Assembly (NCBI GenBank): GCA_028690665.1
Contig: JAQVAV010000002.1
Coordinates: forward strand, 353,962-417,961
DNA from: Paludibacter sp.
Lineage (GTDB): Bacteria; Bacteroidota; Bacteroidia; Bacteroidales; Paludibacteraceae
Direction: 5' to 3'
DNA length: 64,000 bases
The notes beneath the pieces are model-generated. The model made no database searches. It saw only the letters and a list, made by a program, of their open reading frames with translations, and had not been told where the DNA came from. This document shows, one piece after another, positions 45,680-53,377 of this stretch (position 1 is the first letter of the stretch; each line of letters opens with the position of its first letter). Position numbers and translations under genes: made by a program.

Positions 45680-47884
45680 ATGAAACAGTTTATTCTATTG
45701 CTAATATTCTTTTTTCCCGGATTGGTCGTACATGCCGGTAACATTACTTTTATGACTTACAATCTTCTGGGAAATAATGGTTGGGATTTTCAATCATTGC
45801 GTATAGAAAAACATGCCCGGATCATATCAGAATCCGGTGCTGATGTAGTTGCAGTTCAGGAAATTTCCGGAAACTCTAATTTTAATAGTCTAAAAGAAAA
45901 AACTGGTTTGTCGGGGTACTGGTTCGATATTGCAGATGATGGATATGGGATAGGGGTGCTATGGAAATCCGCTTTGGGAACTCCTCAGATTACAAATTTC
46001 AAAGTAGATCCGAACCCCGGATCAACTGACTCGGAAAGCCGTGCTTTTATTGTTGCTGAGTTTAATGATTTTTGTTTTATTGCTACTCATTTCAGTCTCA
46101 ATGCAGTCGACAGGGATAGTATGGTTGCTAAAATAGTGAAGTATGCTGCAGGTATCGGAAAAACAGTATTCCTTGCAGGTGATTTTAATGCACAACCTAC
46201 ATATCGTGCTTTGGTTACACTTCAAAATAATGGTTTTGATATACTTAATGCTCTGTCCGAATACACTTATCCTGCCGAAAATCCAACCTCTTTAATTGAC
46301 ATGATACTTGGTTATAAGAATGTTTCGACTGCAAAAGAATATAGTGTAATTGACCGGGGAATTCCGTCTGCTCCGGACGGAATCTCATTTTCGGATGCTT
46401 CGGATCATTTGCCTTATTGTGTAACAGTTGATTTGGAAAATACTAATTTTAATCATCTTACAGTTACTTCGTCCGGAACGGATGTAGCTACGGAAGGAAC
46501 TTTCGCCTGGTGTTTAAATAACGCAGTAGATGGTGATGTCATTAATTTTAATTTTGACGGGACAGAAATTAATCTTACCGATGCATTTACAATGAAAAGC
46601 ATAACGATCGATGGAACTAATGCATTCAATGATCAACCGGTAACATTAAAACAAACTACCGCTTCTAAAGGCTACTTTACTTTAGCAAGCGGAATAACAG
46701 CAACATTCCAAAATTTGATTTTCGATGGCACTGAAACCAGCACTCTTGGCAATACCGCTATTACAGCCGCTAACGGTTCAACCATAACGATTGATAACTG
46801 TGTATTTAAAAATATAAATGCCCAGGCAAATAATGGAGGTGCTGCCCGCATTCAGGGAGTAGCTACTGTTTCAAATACGGGATTTTTTGGAAATACTACC
46901 GCAGGCTCTTACGGCGGTGGCGCTCTTTGTATCTATAATGCGGCGAACGTAACAATTGACAAATGCAGTTTTATAGGCAATACCTCGAATGCCAATGGCA
47001 ACAGCGGCGGTGGAGCAATAGTAGCCCGCGGCACCAAAACCACTACCTGCGATGTAACCATCACCAATTCTACTTTTGCGAACAATGTTTCCGGAAAAAC
47101 CGGAGGAGCTTTGCTGTCATCCGTTCAGAGCAGCAGTGCCTATTTGGTAGATGTAAAAGCCATCAATTGCACCTTCGCGGGTAATCAGGGAGATGGAGCG
47201 ATAAGTGCATTGACCACAGCCAACGGAATAGCCAATGTTTATTTGGTGAATTCGTTGGTAGTCAATAATGTAAATGCAGCAGCCGATGCATATTCCGACT
47301 TGTTGGAAACCTTGGGGAGTACAGAAGGTACCGCCGTACTTATCGAACCACACAATGTGATTTATTCGGTAGCATCCTCTACCATTGTGACAACAGATCG
47401 TAATTGCATTCAGGTAATAGATCCGTCAACAGCAGACCTGTTTAAAGAGACAGAGACATTTGCCACAGACAAGATTCGTCCGGTATTGACTCAGGTGGAT
47501 AACGACTCGATAGCAATGATTTCGTCAACAAGTATTGCCAGAAATGCAGGAATATCAACGCTTTCGGGTTATACTATCCCGACAACGGACCAGCTCGGAT
47601 ATACTCGTCCGGCAACGCCTTCTGTTGGTGCTGTTGAATTATATAATAGTACAAATATTTCCGATGTTTTTCAGAACTCAAAGCCGGTGATATTTGTTAA
47701 TAATAGAAAGCTTTTTATTTCTGAAGTTGAACCTGAAAATAGATTGACTGTCTATAATCTGATCGGTGATATTGTATATCAAAGTGATATTCAAAACAGA
47801 GATGTTATTTCTTTTCCCAATATAAGTGGTAATATCTTTATAATAAAAATAGGAAATTATAGAACAAAAGTACTTGTGAAATAG
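45680..47884 (+). CDS. EEP-fold protein 3 fused to beta-helix and T9SS-type C-terminal domain
   Basis: A 734-residue secreted fusion. Signal peptide ([17 protein letters not shown]); EEP domain (about 20-250) with [42 protein letters not shown] and [14 protein letters not shown]; beta-helix (about 260-655) that is nearly identical to the preceding protein from residue 282 on; and a C-terminal sorting-like domain ([15 protein letters not shown], ending NYRTKVLVK) different from that of the neighbour. The EEP part is complete and its C-terminal half was shared with the neighbour by duplication or conversion. Surface phosphodiesterase on the PUL glycan is the inferred role. Confidence 0.85.
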   Translation: MKQFILLLIFFFPGLVVHAGNITFMTYNLLGNNGWDFQSLRIEKHARIISESGADVVAVQEISGNSNFNSLKEKTGLSGYWFDIADDGYGIGVLWKSALGTPQITNFKVDPNPGSTDSESRAFIVAEFNDFCFIATHFSLNAVDRDSMVAKIVKYAAGIGKTVFLAGDFNAQPTYRALVTLQNNGFDILNALSEYTYPAENPTSLIDMILGYKNVSTAKEYSVIDRGIPSAPDGISFSDASDHLPYCVTVDLENTNFNHLTVTSSGTDVATEGTFAWCLNNAVDGDVINFNFDGTEINLTDAFTMKSITIDGTNAFNDQPVTLKQTTASKGYFTLASGITATFQNLIFDGTETSTLGNTAITAANGSTITIDNCVFKNINAQANNGGAARIQGVATVSNTGFFGNTTAGSYGGGALCIYNAANVTIDKCSFIGNTSNANGNSGGGAIVARGTKTTTCDVTITNSTFANNVSGKTGGALLSSVQSSSAYLVDVKAINCTFAGNQGDGAISALTTANGIANVYLVNSLVVNNVNAAADAYSDLLETLGSTEGTAVLIEPHNVIYSVASSTIVTTDRNCIQVIDPSTADLFKETETFATDKIRPVLTQVDNDSIAMISSTSIARNAGISTLSGYTIPTTDQLGYTRPATPSVGAVELYNSTNISDVFQNSKPVIFVNNRKLFISEVEPENRLTVYNLIGDIVYQSDIQNRDVISFPNISGNIFIIKIGNYRTKVLVK
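46523..47638 (+). repeat. 1.1-kb direct repeat, copy B (within EEP/beta-helix gene)
   Basis: This is the second copy of 44147-45262. Outside it the two genes still resemble each other weakly: [17 protein letters not shown] here and TVTTSDLTGTGSFTEAF there. The identical core is therefore younger than the gene duplication itself. Confidence 0.9.
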
Positions 47885-47888
47885 AACA

Positions 47889-48689
47889 ATGAGACTAATA
47901 ATTAAAGAAAACTACGATAGCATTTCAGAGTGGGTAAGTGACTATATTGTAAAAAAAATAAAGCAGAGTGAATCGATTACCCATAATCCCTTTGTATTGG
48001 GATTACCCACAGGTTCTACGCCTTTGGGTACTTATTCTGCTCTGATACGCAAATACCAGGCAGGCCAGGTTTCTTTTAAAAATGTAGCAACATTCAATAT
48101 GGATGAATATGTGGGAATATCAAAGGATCATCCGCAAAGTTATCACAAATTTATGTGGAGTAATTTCTTTTCTCATATCGATATTGACGCTCAAAATGTG
48201 AATATACTAAATGGAGAGGCTGTTGATTTGAATTTTGAATGTGAGTCTTATGAAAAGAAAATAAAAGAGTTTGGTGCAATAGACTTATTTCTTGGCGGAG
48301 TAGGAGCCGACGGACATATTGCATTTAATGAACCCGGTTCATCATTACACTCCAGAACGAGAATAAAAACGCTGACGAAAGATACGATTCTTATGAATTC
48401 CAGATTTTTTGGAAATAATGTGGACGAAGTACCGAAACATGCTCTTACGGTGGGTGTAGGAACGATAATGGATGCTAAAGAAGTATTAATTATTGTGAGC
48501 GGATATAATAAAGCGCGTGCATTGAAAGAGGCGGTTGAAGGTTCTGTGAATCATATTTGGACAATAACAGCTTTACAATTGCATCCCAAGAGCATTATCG
48601 TTTGTGACGAAGATGCAACTGCCGAACTAAAGGTTGGAACTTATCGCTATTTTAAAGAAATTGAAAGTGATAATCCACATGCTTTTTAG
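47889..48689 (+). CDS. nagB: Glucosamine-6-phosphate deaminase
   Basis: A 266-residue enzyme of normal NagB length with intact motifs: [26 protein letters not shown] (catalytic Asp) and [20 protein letters not shown] (Asp, His and Glu of the deamination/isomerisation machinery). It converts glucosamine-6-phosphate to fructose-6-phosphate and ammonia, feeding amino sugar from GH89 action into glycolysis. It starts 4 bases after the EEP/beta-helix stop, so it is coupled to the PUL. No nagA (GlcNAc-6-P deacetylase) is in the window; the PIG-L domain encoded next might serve as a deacetylase. Confidence 0.95.
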   Translation: MRLIIKENYDSISEWVSDYIVKKIKQSESITHNPFVLGLPTGSTPLGTYSALIRKYQAGQVSFKNVATFNMDEYVGISKDHPQSYHKFMWSNFFSHIDIDAQNVNILNGEAVDLNFECESYEKKIKEFGAIDLFLGGVGADGHIAFNEPGSSLHSRTRIKTLTKDTILMNSRFFGNNVDEVPKHALTVGVGTIMDAKEVLIIVSGYNKARALKEAVEGSVNHIWTITALQLHPKSIIVCDEDATAELKVGTYRYFKEIESDNPHAF

Positions 48690-48723
48690 AACGAGAAAAT
48701 AGATTTTATAAATTAAAATAAAT

Positions 48724-50709
48724 ATGAAATACGATTTAAGCTCAAAAATAATTCTGGAGCATACGCCTGAGCGTTATTATCAGGCTACAGATATGATTGA
48801 AAGTCTGAGACAAAAACGTTTTGAAAAGTTACGAACCAATATTTATAAGACAGCTGATGAAGGAGTCGTTTTTGCAGCTCAGAGGATTGCTGAAATTATC
48901 CGGGAAAAACAAAATGTGGGCGAGCCTTGTTTTCTGGGACTATCGGGTGGTTCTTCTCCCTTGGGCGTGTATGATGAATTAGTCCGGATGCATCACGAGG
49001 AAAATTTGAGTTTTGAAGATGTCACTGTTTTTAATGTTTCTGAATTTTTTCCGGTTTATGACGATGAGCGACATTCAAATGCTGGATTACTAAGAAAATA
49101 TTTAATTGACAAGGTTGATATAAAACCAGAAAATTTTATAACACCGGATTCCTCTGTGACACGCTCAAATGTTTACGATTATTGTCGCCGGTATGAAGAG
49201 ATGATTGAGCAAAACGAAGGTCTTGATTTTGTATTGGTCAGTGTGGGCCTGGTAGGAAATATAGCATATAACGAACCGGGTTCGCAGGTAAGCACACTTA
49301 CCCGTTTAATGCTACTTGATATTGAATCAAAACGCGATTTACAACGATTTTATACTGCGCCGTCTGAAGTGCCCACAAGTGCTGTTACCATTGGACTTGC
49401 AACGATATTAAATGCCCATCAGGTAATATTATTAGCCTGGGGTGAGCATAAGTCTGAAATTCTGAAAGAAGTTATTCAGGGAAAAGTCGATGACACTGTT
49501 CCTGCTTCGTTTCTTCAGTTGCATAAAGATGCTATGGCTGTCATTGATTTGAATGCAGCACAGCAGCTTACGCGTATTAGCCAGCCATGGTTGGTCGGAC
49601 CTTGCGATTGGAATGACACACTTATCAGAAAAGCAATTGTATGGTTGTGTTCCGAAACCGGAAAACCGATTTTGAAATTAACTAATAAGGATTATAATCA
49701 ACATGGATTGGACGAGTTATTGGCCTTGTATGGTTCTGCATACAATGTTAATATAAAGATATTTAATGATCTTCAGCATACCATTACTGGTTGGCCGGGA
49801 GGTAAACCTAATGCCGATGATACGAACAGACCTGAACGGGCTAAACCTTATCCGAAGAGAGTTCTGATTTTTAGTCCGCATCCGGATGATGATGTGATTT
49901 CAATGGGAGGAACTTTACAACGCCTTGTAGATCAGAAGCATGAAGTACATTTGGCCTATCAAACATCCGGCAATATTGCTGTTGGCGATGAAGAAATAAT
50001 CCGTTATGTTTCGCTTATGCTCAATGTCCTGGATAAGTTTGATACAGAAAATCATAACTTGAAAAATAAATATCTCTCAATATTACACTTCTTGAAAGAA
50101 GAAAAGCAAATAGGTGATATTGATACCCCGGATGTTTTATTCATTAAAGGTCAGATCCGGAGGGAAGAAGCGAGAACCGCCTGTCATTTTATAGGGCTGA
50201 AATCAGAGAATGTCCATTTTCTGGATTTACCGTTTTACGAAACCGGTAAAATACAAAAGGATGTATTATCCGAAAAAGATATTCTGAAAATTATTCCGTT
50301 GATTGAAGCAATCAAACCTCATCAAATATATTTGGCCGGAGATTTGGCTGATCCTCATGGCACTCATAAGGTTTGCCTGGATGCGGCATTAGCAGCTATT
50401 GATGAATTAAAGAAAGAATCATGGATGAAGGATTGTCGGATTTGGATGTATCGTGGAGCCTGGGCCGAATGGGAAATCGATCATATAGAAATGGCAGTGC
50501 CGATTAGTCCGGAAGAACTTAGAAAGAAACGTCAGTCAATACTGAAACATCAGTCTCAAATGGATAGTGCTCCATATCTTGGTGATGATGAGCGACTTTT
50601 CTGGCAGCGTTCGGAAGATCGAAATCGCGCAACAGCTAATCTTTACAAAAATCTTGGCTTGGCTTCTTATGAGGCAATCGAAGCTTTTGTGGAATATAAG
50701 CAAAAGTGA
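48724..50709 (+). CDS. NagB-like domain fused to PIG-L/LmbE deacetylase domain
   Basis: A 661-residue cytoplasmic protein. The N-terminal NagB-like part (about 30-290) keeps GLSGGSSPLGVYDELV and YNEPGSQ, but the catalytic MDEY is VSEF (in FNVSEFFPV) and the DGHIAFNE segment is VGNIAYNE. The key Asp and His residues are thus lost. The C-terminal part (about 375-600) is a PIG-L deacetylase with the zinc motif SPHPDDDVISMGGT and the second His site LADPHGTHKVC. Such fusions are common in Bacteroidetes and are usually named NagB; here the second half looks active and the first half does not. A GlcNAc or GlcNAc-conjugate deacetylase with a regulatory sugar-phosphate domain is a plausible reading. 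Confidence 0.85.
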   Translation: MKYDLSSKIILEHTPERYYQATDMIESLRQKRFEKLRTNIYKTADEGVVFAAQRIAEIIREKQNVGEPCFLGLSGGSSPLGVYDELVRMHHEENLSFEDVTVFNVSEFFPVYDDERHSNAGLLRKYLIDKVDIKPENFITPDSSVTRSNVYDYCRRYEEMIEQNEGLDFVLVSVGLVGNIAYNEPGSQVSTLTRLMLLDIESKRDLQRFYTAPSEVPTSAVTIGLATILNAHQVILLAWGEHKSEILKEVIQGKVDDTVPASFLQLHKDAMAVIDLNAAQQLTRISQPWLVGPCDWNDTLIRKAIVWLCSETGKPILKLTNKDYNQHGLDELLALYGSAYNVNIKIFNDLQHTITGWPGGKPNADDTNRPERAKPYPKRVLIFSPHPDDDVISMGGTLQRLVDQKHEVHLAYQTSGNIAVGDEEIIRYVSLMLNVLDKFDTENHNLKNKYLSILHFLKEEKQIGDIDTPDVLFIKGQIRREEARTACHFIGLKSENVHFLDLPFYETGKIQKDVLSEKDILKIIPLIEAIKPHQIYLAGDLADPHGTHKVCLDAALAAIDELKKESWMKDCRIWMYRGAWAEWEIDHIEMAVPISPEELRKKRQSILKHQSQMDSAPYLGDDERLFWQRSEDRNRATANLYKNLGLASYEAIEAFVEYKQK

Positions 50710-50740
50710 TTTTTCCTGTTCGTGGAAACAAAAAGTATAT

Positions 50741-50774
50741 AAAAAAGGTTTGCAATTAATTGCAAACCTTTTTT
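50741..50774. terminator. Palindromic bidirectional terminator
   Basis: A 34-base perfect palindrome, AAAAAAGGTTTGCAATT and its complement, gives a 17-bp stem with A and T runs at its ends. It stops the PUL transcript from the left and the tRNA-Pro transcript from the right. Confidence 0.9.
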
Positions 50775-50775
50775 G

Positions 50776-50851
50776 TCGGGATGACTGGATTCGAACCAGC
50801 GACCACTCGCCCCCCAGACGAGTACTCTAAACCGGACTGAGCTACATCCCG
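50776..50851 (-). tRNA. tRNA-Pro (anticodon GGG)
   Basis: On the minus strand the 76 bases fold as a full cloverleaf. The acceptor stem is CGGGATG/CATCCCG with discriminator A; the D arm begins AGCTCAG; the anticodon stem is CTCGT/GCGAG with loop CTGGGGG (anticodon GGG, reading CCC); the T arm contains GGTTCGAATCC. CCA is not encoded. A -7 box TACTTTTG lies upstream (50872-50865 on the minus strand) and the palindromic terminator follows directly. Confidence 0.95.
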
Positions 50852-51064
50852 TTTTTAGCGGGAACAAAAGTACATAATTTTTTCATGATTGAGAAATAAT
50901 CTTTATACTTTTCTTCTCTAAAAAAGCTTTAGATAAAGGTTTTCTATAGAATGCTGAAAATATATCCATGATTATGATGCAGGGATATAATTTTATTTAT
51001 AATGGAATAAATTCAATATAAAAATCTGTATTTTAAGAATTTACTTTTTGTTGATCTGTTGCAC

Positions 51065-51118
51065 AAAAAAAGACGATTCAAAAGATGGAAATAACCATCG
51101 TTGAGTCGTTTTTTTTTG
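51065..51118 (-). terminator. Terminator of serS
   Basis: A compound hairpin: ACGATTCAA/TTGAGTCGT outside and GATGG/CCATC inside, bounded by an A7 run and a T10 run. It lies 16 bases after the serS stop. The DNA from 50873 to 51064 is AT-rich and I see nothing else in it. Confidence 0.75.
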
Positions 51119-51133
51119 CGTATTTTAAAATTA

Positions 51134-52405
51134 TTAATCAATAATCTCAAATCCCGTATAAGGAACTAAAGCTTTTGGTATGCGTATTCCCTGAGGTGTC
51201 TGGTTGTTTTCGAGCAATGCTGCAACGATACGTGGCAAAGCCATAGCACTACCGTTCAGGGTATGGCAAAGTTGTGTTTTTTTGTCGGCTCCTTTGAAAC
51301 GACATTTTAAACGATTGGCCTGATAGCTTTCAAAGTTGGATACCGAACTAACTTCCAGCCAACGTTGCTGGGCTGCTGAGAATACTTCAAAGTCAAATGT
51401 CAGCGCTGATGTAAAGCTCATATCGCCCCCGCAAAGACGAAGAATTCTCCAGGGAAGTTCTAACTTGTCAACCAAAGTTTGCACGTAGTTTACCATTTCG
51501 GTTAGTCTGTCGTAAGAAGTGTCGGGATGTGCAATTTGTACAATTTCTACTTTATCGAATTGATGCAAACGGTTCAAACCACGAACATCTTTGCCGTATG
51601 AGCCGGCTTCACGACGGAAGCAGGCCGAATAAGCTGTGTTTTTAACCGGAAGATCTTTTTCATCTAAAATAACGTCGCGGTAAATATTAGTAACCGGAAC
51701 TTCTGCTGTAGGTATCAGATATAAATCATCAACTTCGCAATGGTACATTTGTCCTTCTTTGTCGGGTAACTGACCTGTTCCGTAACCAGAGGATGCGTTT
51801 ACTACATAAGGCGGTTGTACTTCGAGATAACCGGCCTCGCGAGCATTATCTAAAAAGAAATTGATTAATGCGCGTTGCAGGCGGGCTCCTTTTCCTTTGT
51901 AAACCGGAAATCCTGCTCCTGAAATTTTTACCCCCAATTCAAAATCGATCAAATCATATTTTTTAGCTAAATCCCAGTGCGGTAATGCATTTTCAGGCAA
52001 ATTAGGCATTGGCCCTCCTGTGCGTTCCACTTTATTATCTTCAGCATGTTTTCCTTCGGGAACACTTGCATGAGGAAGGTTGGGTATTTGCACAAGAATA
52101 TTGATTATCGTTTGTTCTGTTTCCGACAACTTATCACCTAAGTTTTTGATTGTTTCCTTCAGTACGGTAGTTTTTTCTTTAGCCGCAACGGCCTCTGCCT
52201 GCTTTCCTTGTTTGAAAAGCATACCGATTTCTTTGGAGAGATTGTTCATTTCGGCAGAAGAACTGTCCAATTGCGATTGGGTGGTTTTGCGTTCTTTGTC
52301 CAGTTCAACAACCTGAGCTATCAATGCAGCTCCATCAAAATGTTTTTTCGCCAGGCGGGCGATAACATCATCCGTGTTTTCGGTGATATATTTGAGTGTC
52401 AGCAT
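51134..52405 (-). CDS. serS: Seryl-tRNA synthetase
   Basis: A 423-residue class II synthetase of normal length. It has the N-terminal tRNA-binding coiled coil (about 28-105, AQVVELDKERKTTQSQLDSS onward), motif 2 with YSACFRREAGSYGKDVRGLNRLHQFDKVE (about 270-298) and motif 3 with LNGSAMALPRIVAALLENNQ near 385-405. It charges tRNA-Ser with serine. The gene is transcribed away from rpmA-rplU behind the terminator at 52493. Confidence 0.97.
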   Translation of the reverse strand: MLTLKYITENTDDVIARLAKKHFDGAALIAQVVELDKERKTTQSQLDSSSAEMNNLSKEIGMLFKQGKQAEAVAAKEKTTVLKETIKNLGDKLSETEQTIINILVQIPNLPHASVPEGKHAEDNKVERTGGPMPNLPENALPHWDLAKKYDLIDFELGVKISGAGFPVYKGKGARLQRALINFFLDNAREAGYLEVQPPYVVNASSGYGTGQLPDKEGQMYHCEVDDLYLIPTAEVPVTNIYRDVILDEKDLPVKNTAYSACFRREAGSYGKDVRGLNRLHQFDKVEIVQIAHPDTSYDRLTEMVNYVQTLVDKLELPWRILRLCGGDMSFTSALTFDFEVFSAAQQRWLEVSSVSNFESYQANRLKCRFKGADKKTQLCHTLNGSAMALPRIVAALLENNQTPQGIRIPKALVPYTGFEIID

Positions 52406-52492
52406 AATTTCTTTATAGTTTTTTTACATTGACTATTGCTTGTAACCAATGTCTTGATTCTAATATCTTGATTCTTGGATCTTCTAAATAAA

Positions 52493-52536
52493 AAATCTCC
52501 CGCAATTTTACACTACGGTAAAACGACAGGAGATTT
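52493..52536 (-). terminator. Terminator of the rplU-rpmA operon
   Basis: AAATCTCC/GGAGATTT forms the outer stem and TTTTAC/GTAAAA an inner stem. On the minus strand it is followed by a T run (A5 on the plus strand at 52491-52495). It lies 28 bases after the rpmA stop. Confidence 0.75.
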
Positions 52537-52563
52537 ATTTGTGCGTTTAAAATCTTACTAAAC

Positions 52564-52827
52564 TTAGTTCGCCTCAATAGGTTTGATAGAAACGTAAGAT
52601 TTGTTATCTTTTTTCTTTTTAAATTCTACGGTGCCATCGATCAATGCGAACAAGGTATGATCTTTACCCATACCCATGTTGTCACCAGGGAAGTGAACTG
52701 TTCCGCGTTGACGAACGATAATATTACCGGATTTCGCAAACTGACCTCCGAATATTTTTACTCCAAGTCGCTTACTTTCCGATTCACGACCGTTCTTTGA
52801 GCTACCAACACCTTTCTTATGTGCCAT
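52564..52827 (-). CDS. rpmA: 50S ribosomal protein L27
   Basis: An 87-residue protein with the conserved N-terminus [20 protein letters not shown] and the core [21 protein letters not shown]27 reaches the peptidyl-transferase centre of the ribosome. The mature N-terminus AHKKG shows no long cleavable leader as found in Firmicutes. It follows rplU by 26 bases in the usual L21-L27 operon. Confidence 0.97.
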   Translation of the reverse strand: MAHKKGVGSSKNGRESESKRLGVKIFGGQFAKSGNIIVRQRGTVHFPGDNMGMGKDHTLFALIDGTVEFKKKKDNKSYVSIKPIEAN

Positions 52828-52853
52828 TTTCTTTTACTTTTTAATCGGTTAAA

Positions 52854-53168
52854 TTAAGCTACAATTTCTTTTACTAATACTTCGGTGAAATCCTGACGGT
52901 GACCGTTACGTTTACGATAACCTTTACGACGTTTTTTGTGGAAAACGATTACTTTTTCACCACGAACATGCGAAACAACTTCGCCAACAACTTTTGCACC
53001 TTCAACAACCGGGGCTCCTACTTTTACAGCGCCTTCGTTGTCAATAAGCAATACTTTGTCAAATTCTACGGCTGAACCTCTTTCAGCTTCATTCATACGA
53101 TGAACAAACAATTTTTTTCCGGCTTCTACCTTAAACTGCTGTCCAAGAATCTCTACAATTGCGTACAT
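52854..53168 (-). CDS. rplU: 50S ribosomal protein L21
   Basis: A 104-residue protein with the L21 start [20 protein letters not shown] and the rRNA-binding C-terminal [20 protein letters not shown]. It is the first gene of the rplU-rpmA operon, with a consensus promoter at 53255-53285 and an 80-base leader. Confidence 0.97.
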   Translation of the reverse strand: MYAIVEILGQQFKVEAGKKLFVHRMNEAERGSAVEFDKVLLIDNEGAVKVGAPVVEGAKVVGEVVSHVRGEKVIVFHKKRRKGYRKRNGHRQDFTEVLVKEIVA

Positions 53169-53254
53169 TTTTTAAACTACAATTTTAAATTACATCGGGA
53201 AGGTGAGTTGCTTCGCAGCATTGCTTCTTGTTTACCTTATCCGAAACGAGGGTG

Positions 53255-53285
53255 CAAAGATAGTAATTTGTTTTTTTAAAAGCAA
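53255..53285 (-). promoter_or_regulatory. Promoter of rplU-rpmA
   Basis: On the minus strand TTG, 20 bases, then TATCTTTG, the Bacteroidetes consensus. The transcribed leader of about 80 bases contains GAAG...CTTC and GCTGCGAAGC stem candidates, which may be an autoregulatory L21 leader, but I cannot prove this. Confidence 0.65.
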
Positions 53286-53377
53286 TAATCTGCTTTGTTT
53301 TATATAAATAAATTGATTGAAACAGAAAACGGCAGCAAGATGAATCACTGCCGTTTATTGAGTCTCAGAATAAGATA

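Noticed and set aside
44147..47638. An insertion sequence or transposon as explanation of the 1.1-kb repeat
   Set aside because: The repeat is in frame within beta-helix domains, has no transposase or terminal inverted repeats, and related but diverged sequence continues on its left.
26051..50709. GPI-anchor degradation as the PUL's role (GH89 + PIG-L + EEP)
   Set aside because: The idea fits GlcNAc-phosphatidylinositol chemistry, but NagB-PIG-L fusions are common in Bacteroidetes and there is no inositol or phospholipase C gene; glycerate uptake points elsewhere.
53169..53254. Riboswitch or proven L21 leader before rplU
   Set aside because: Short stems are possible, but I cannot match a known leader structure with confidence; it is mentioned only as a possibility with the promoter.
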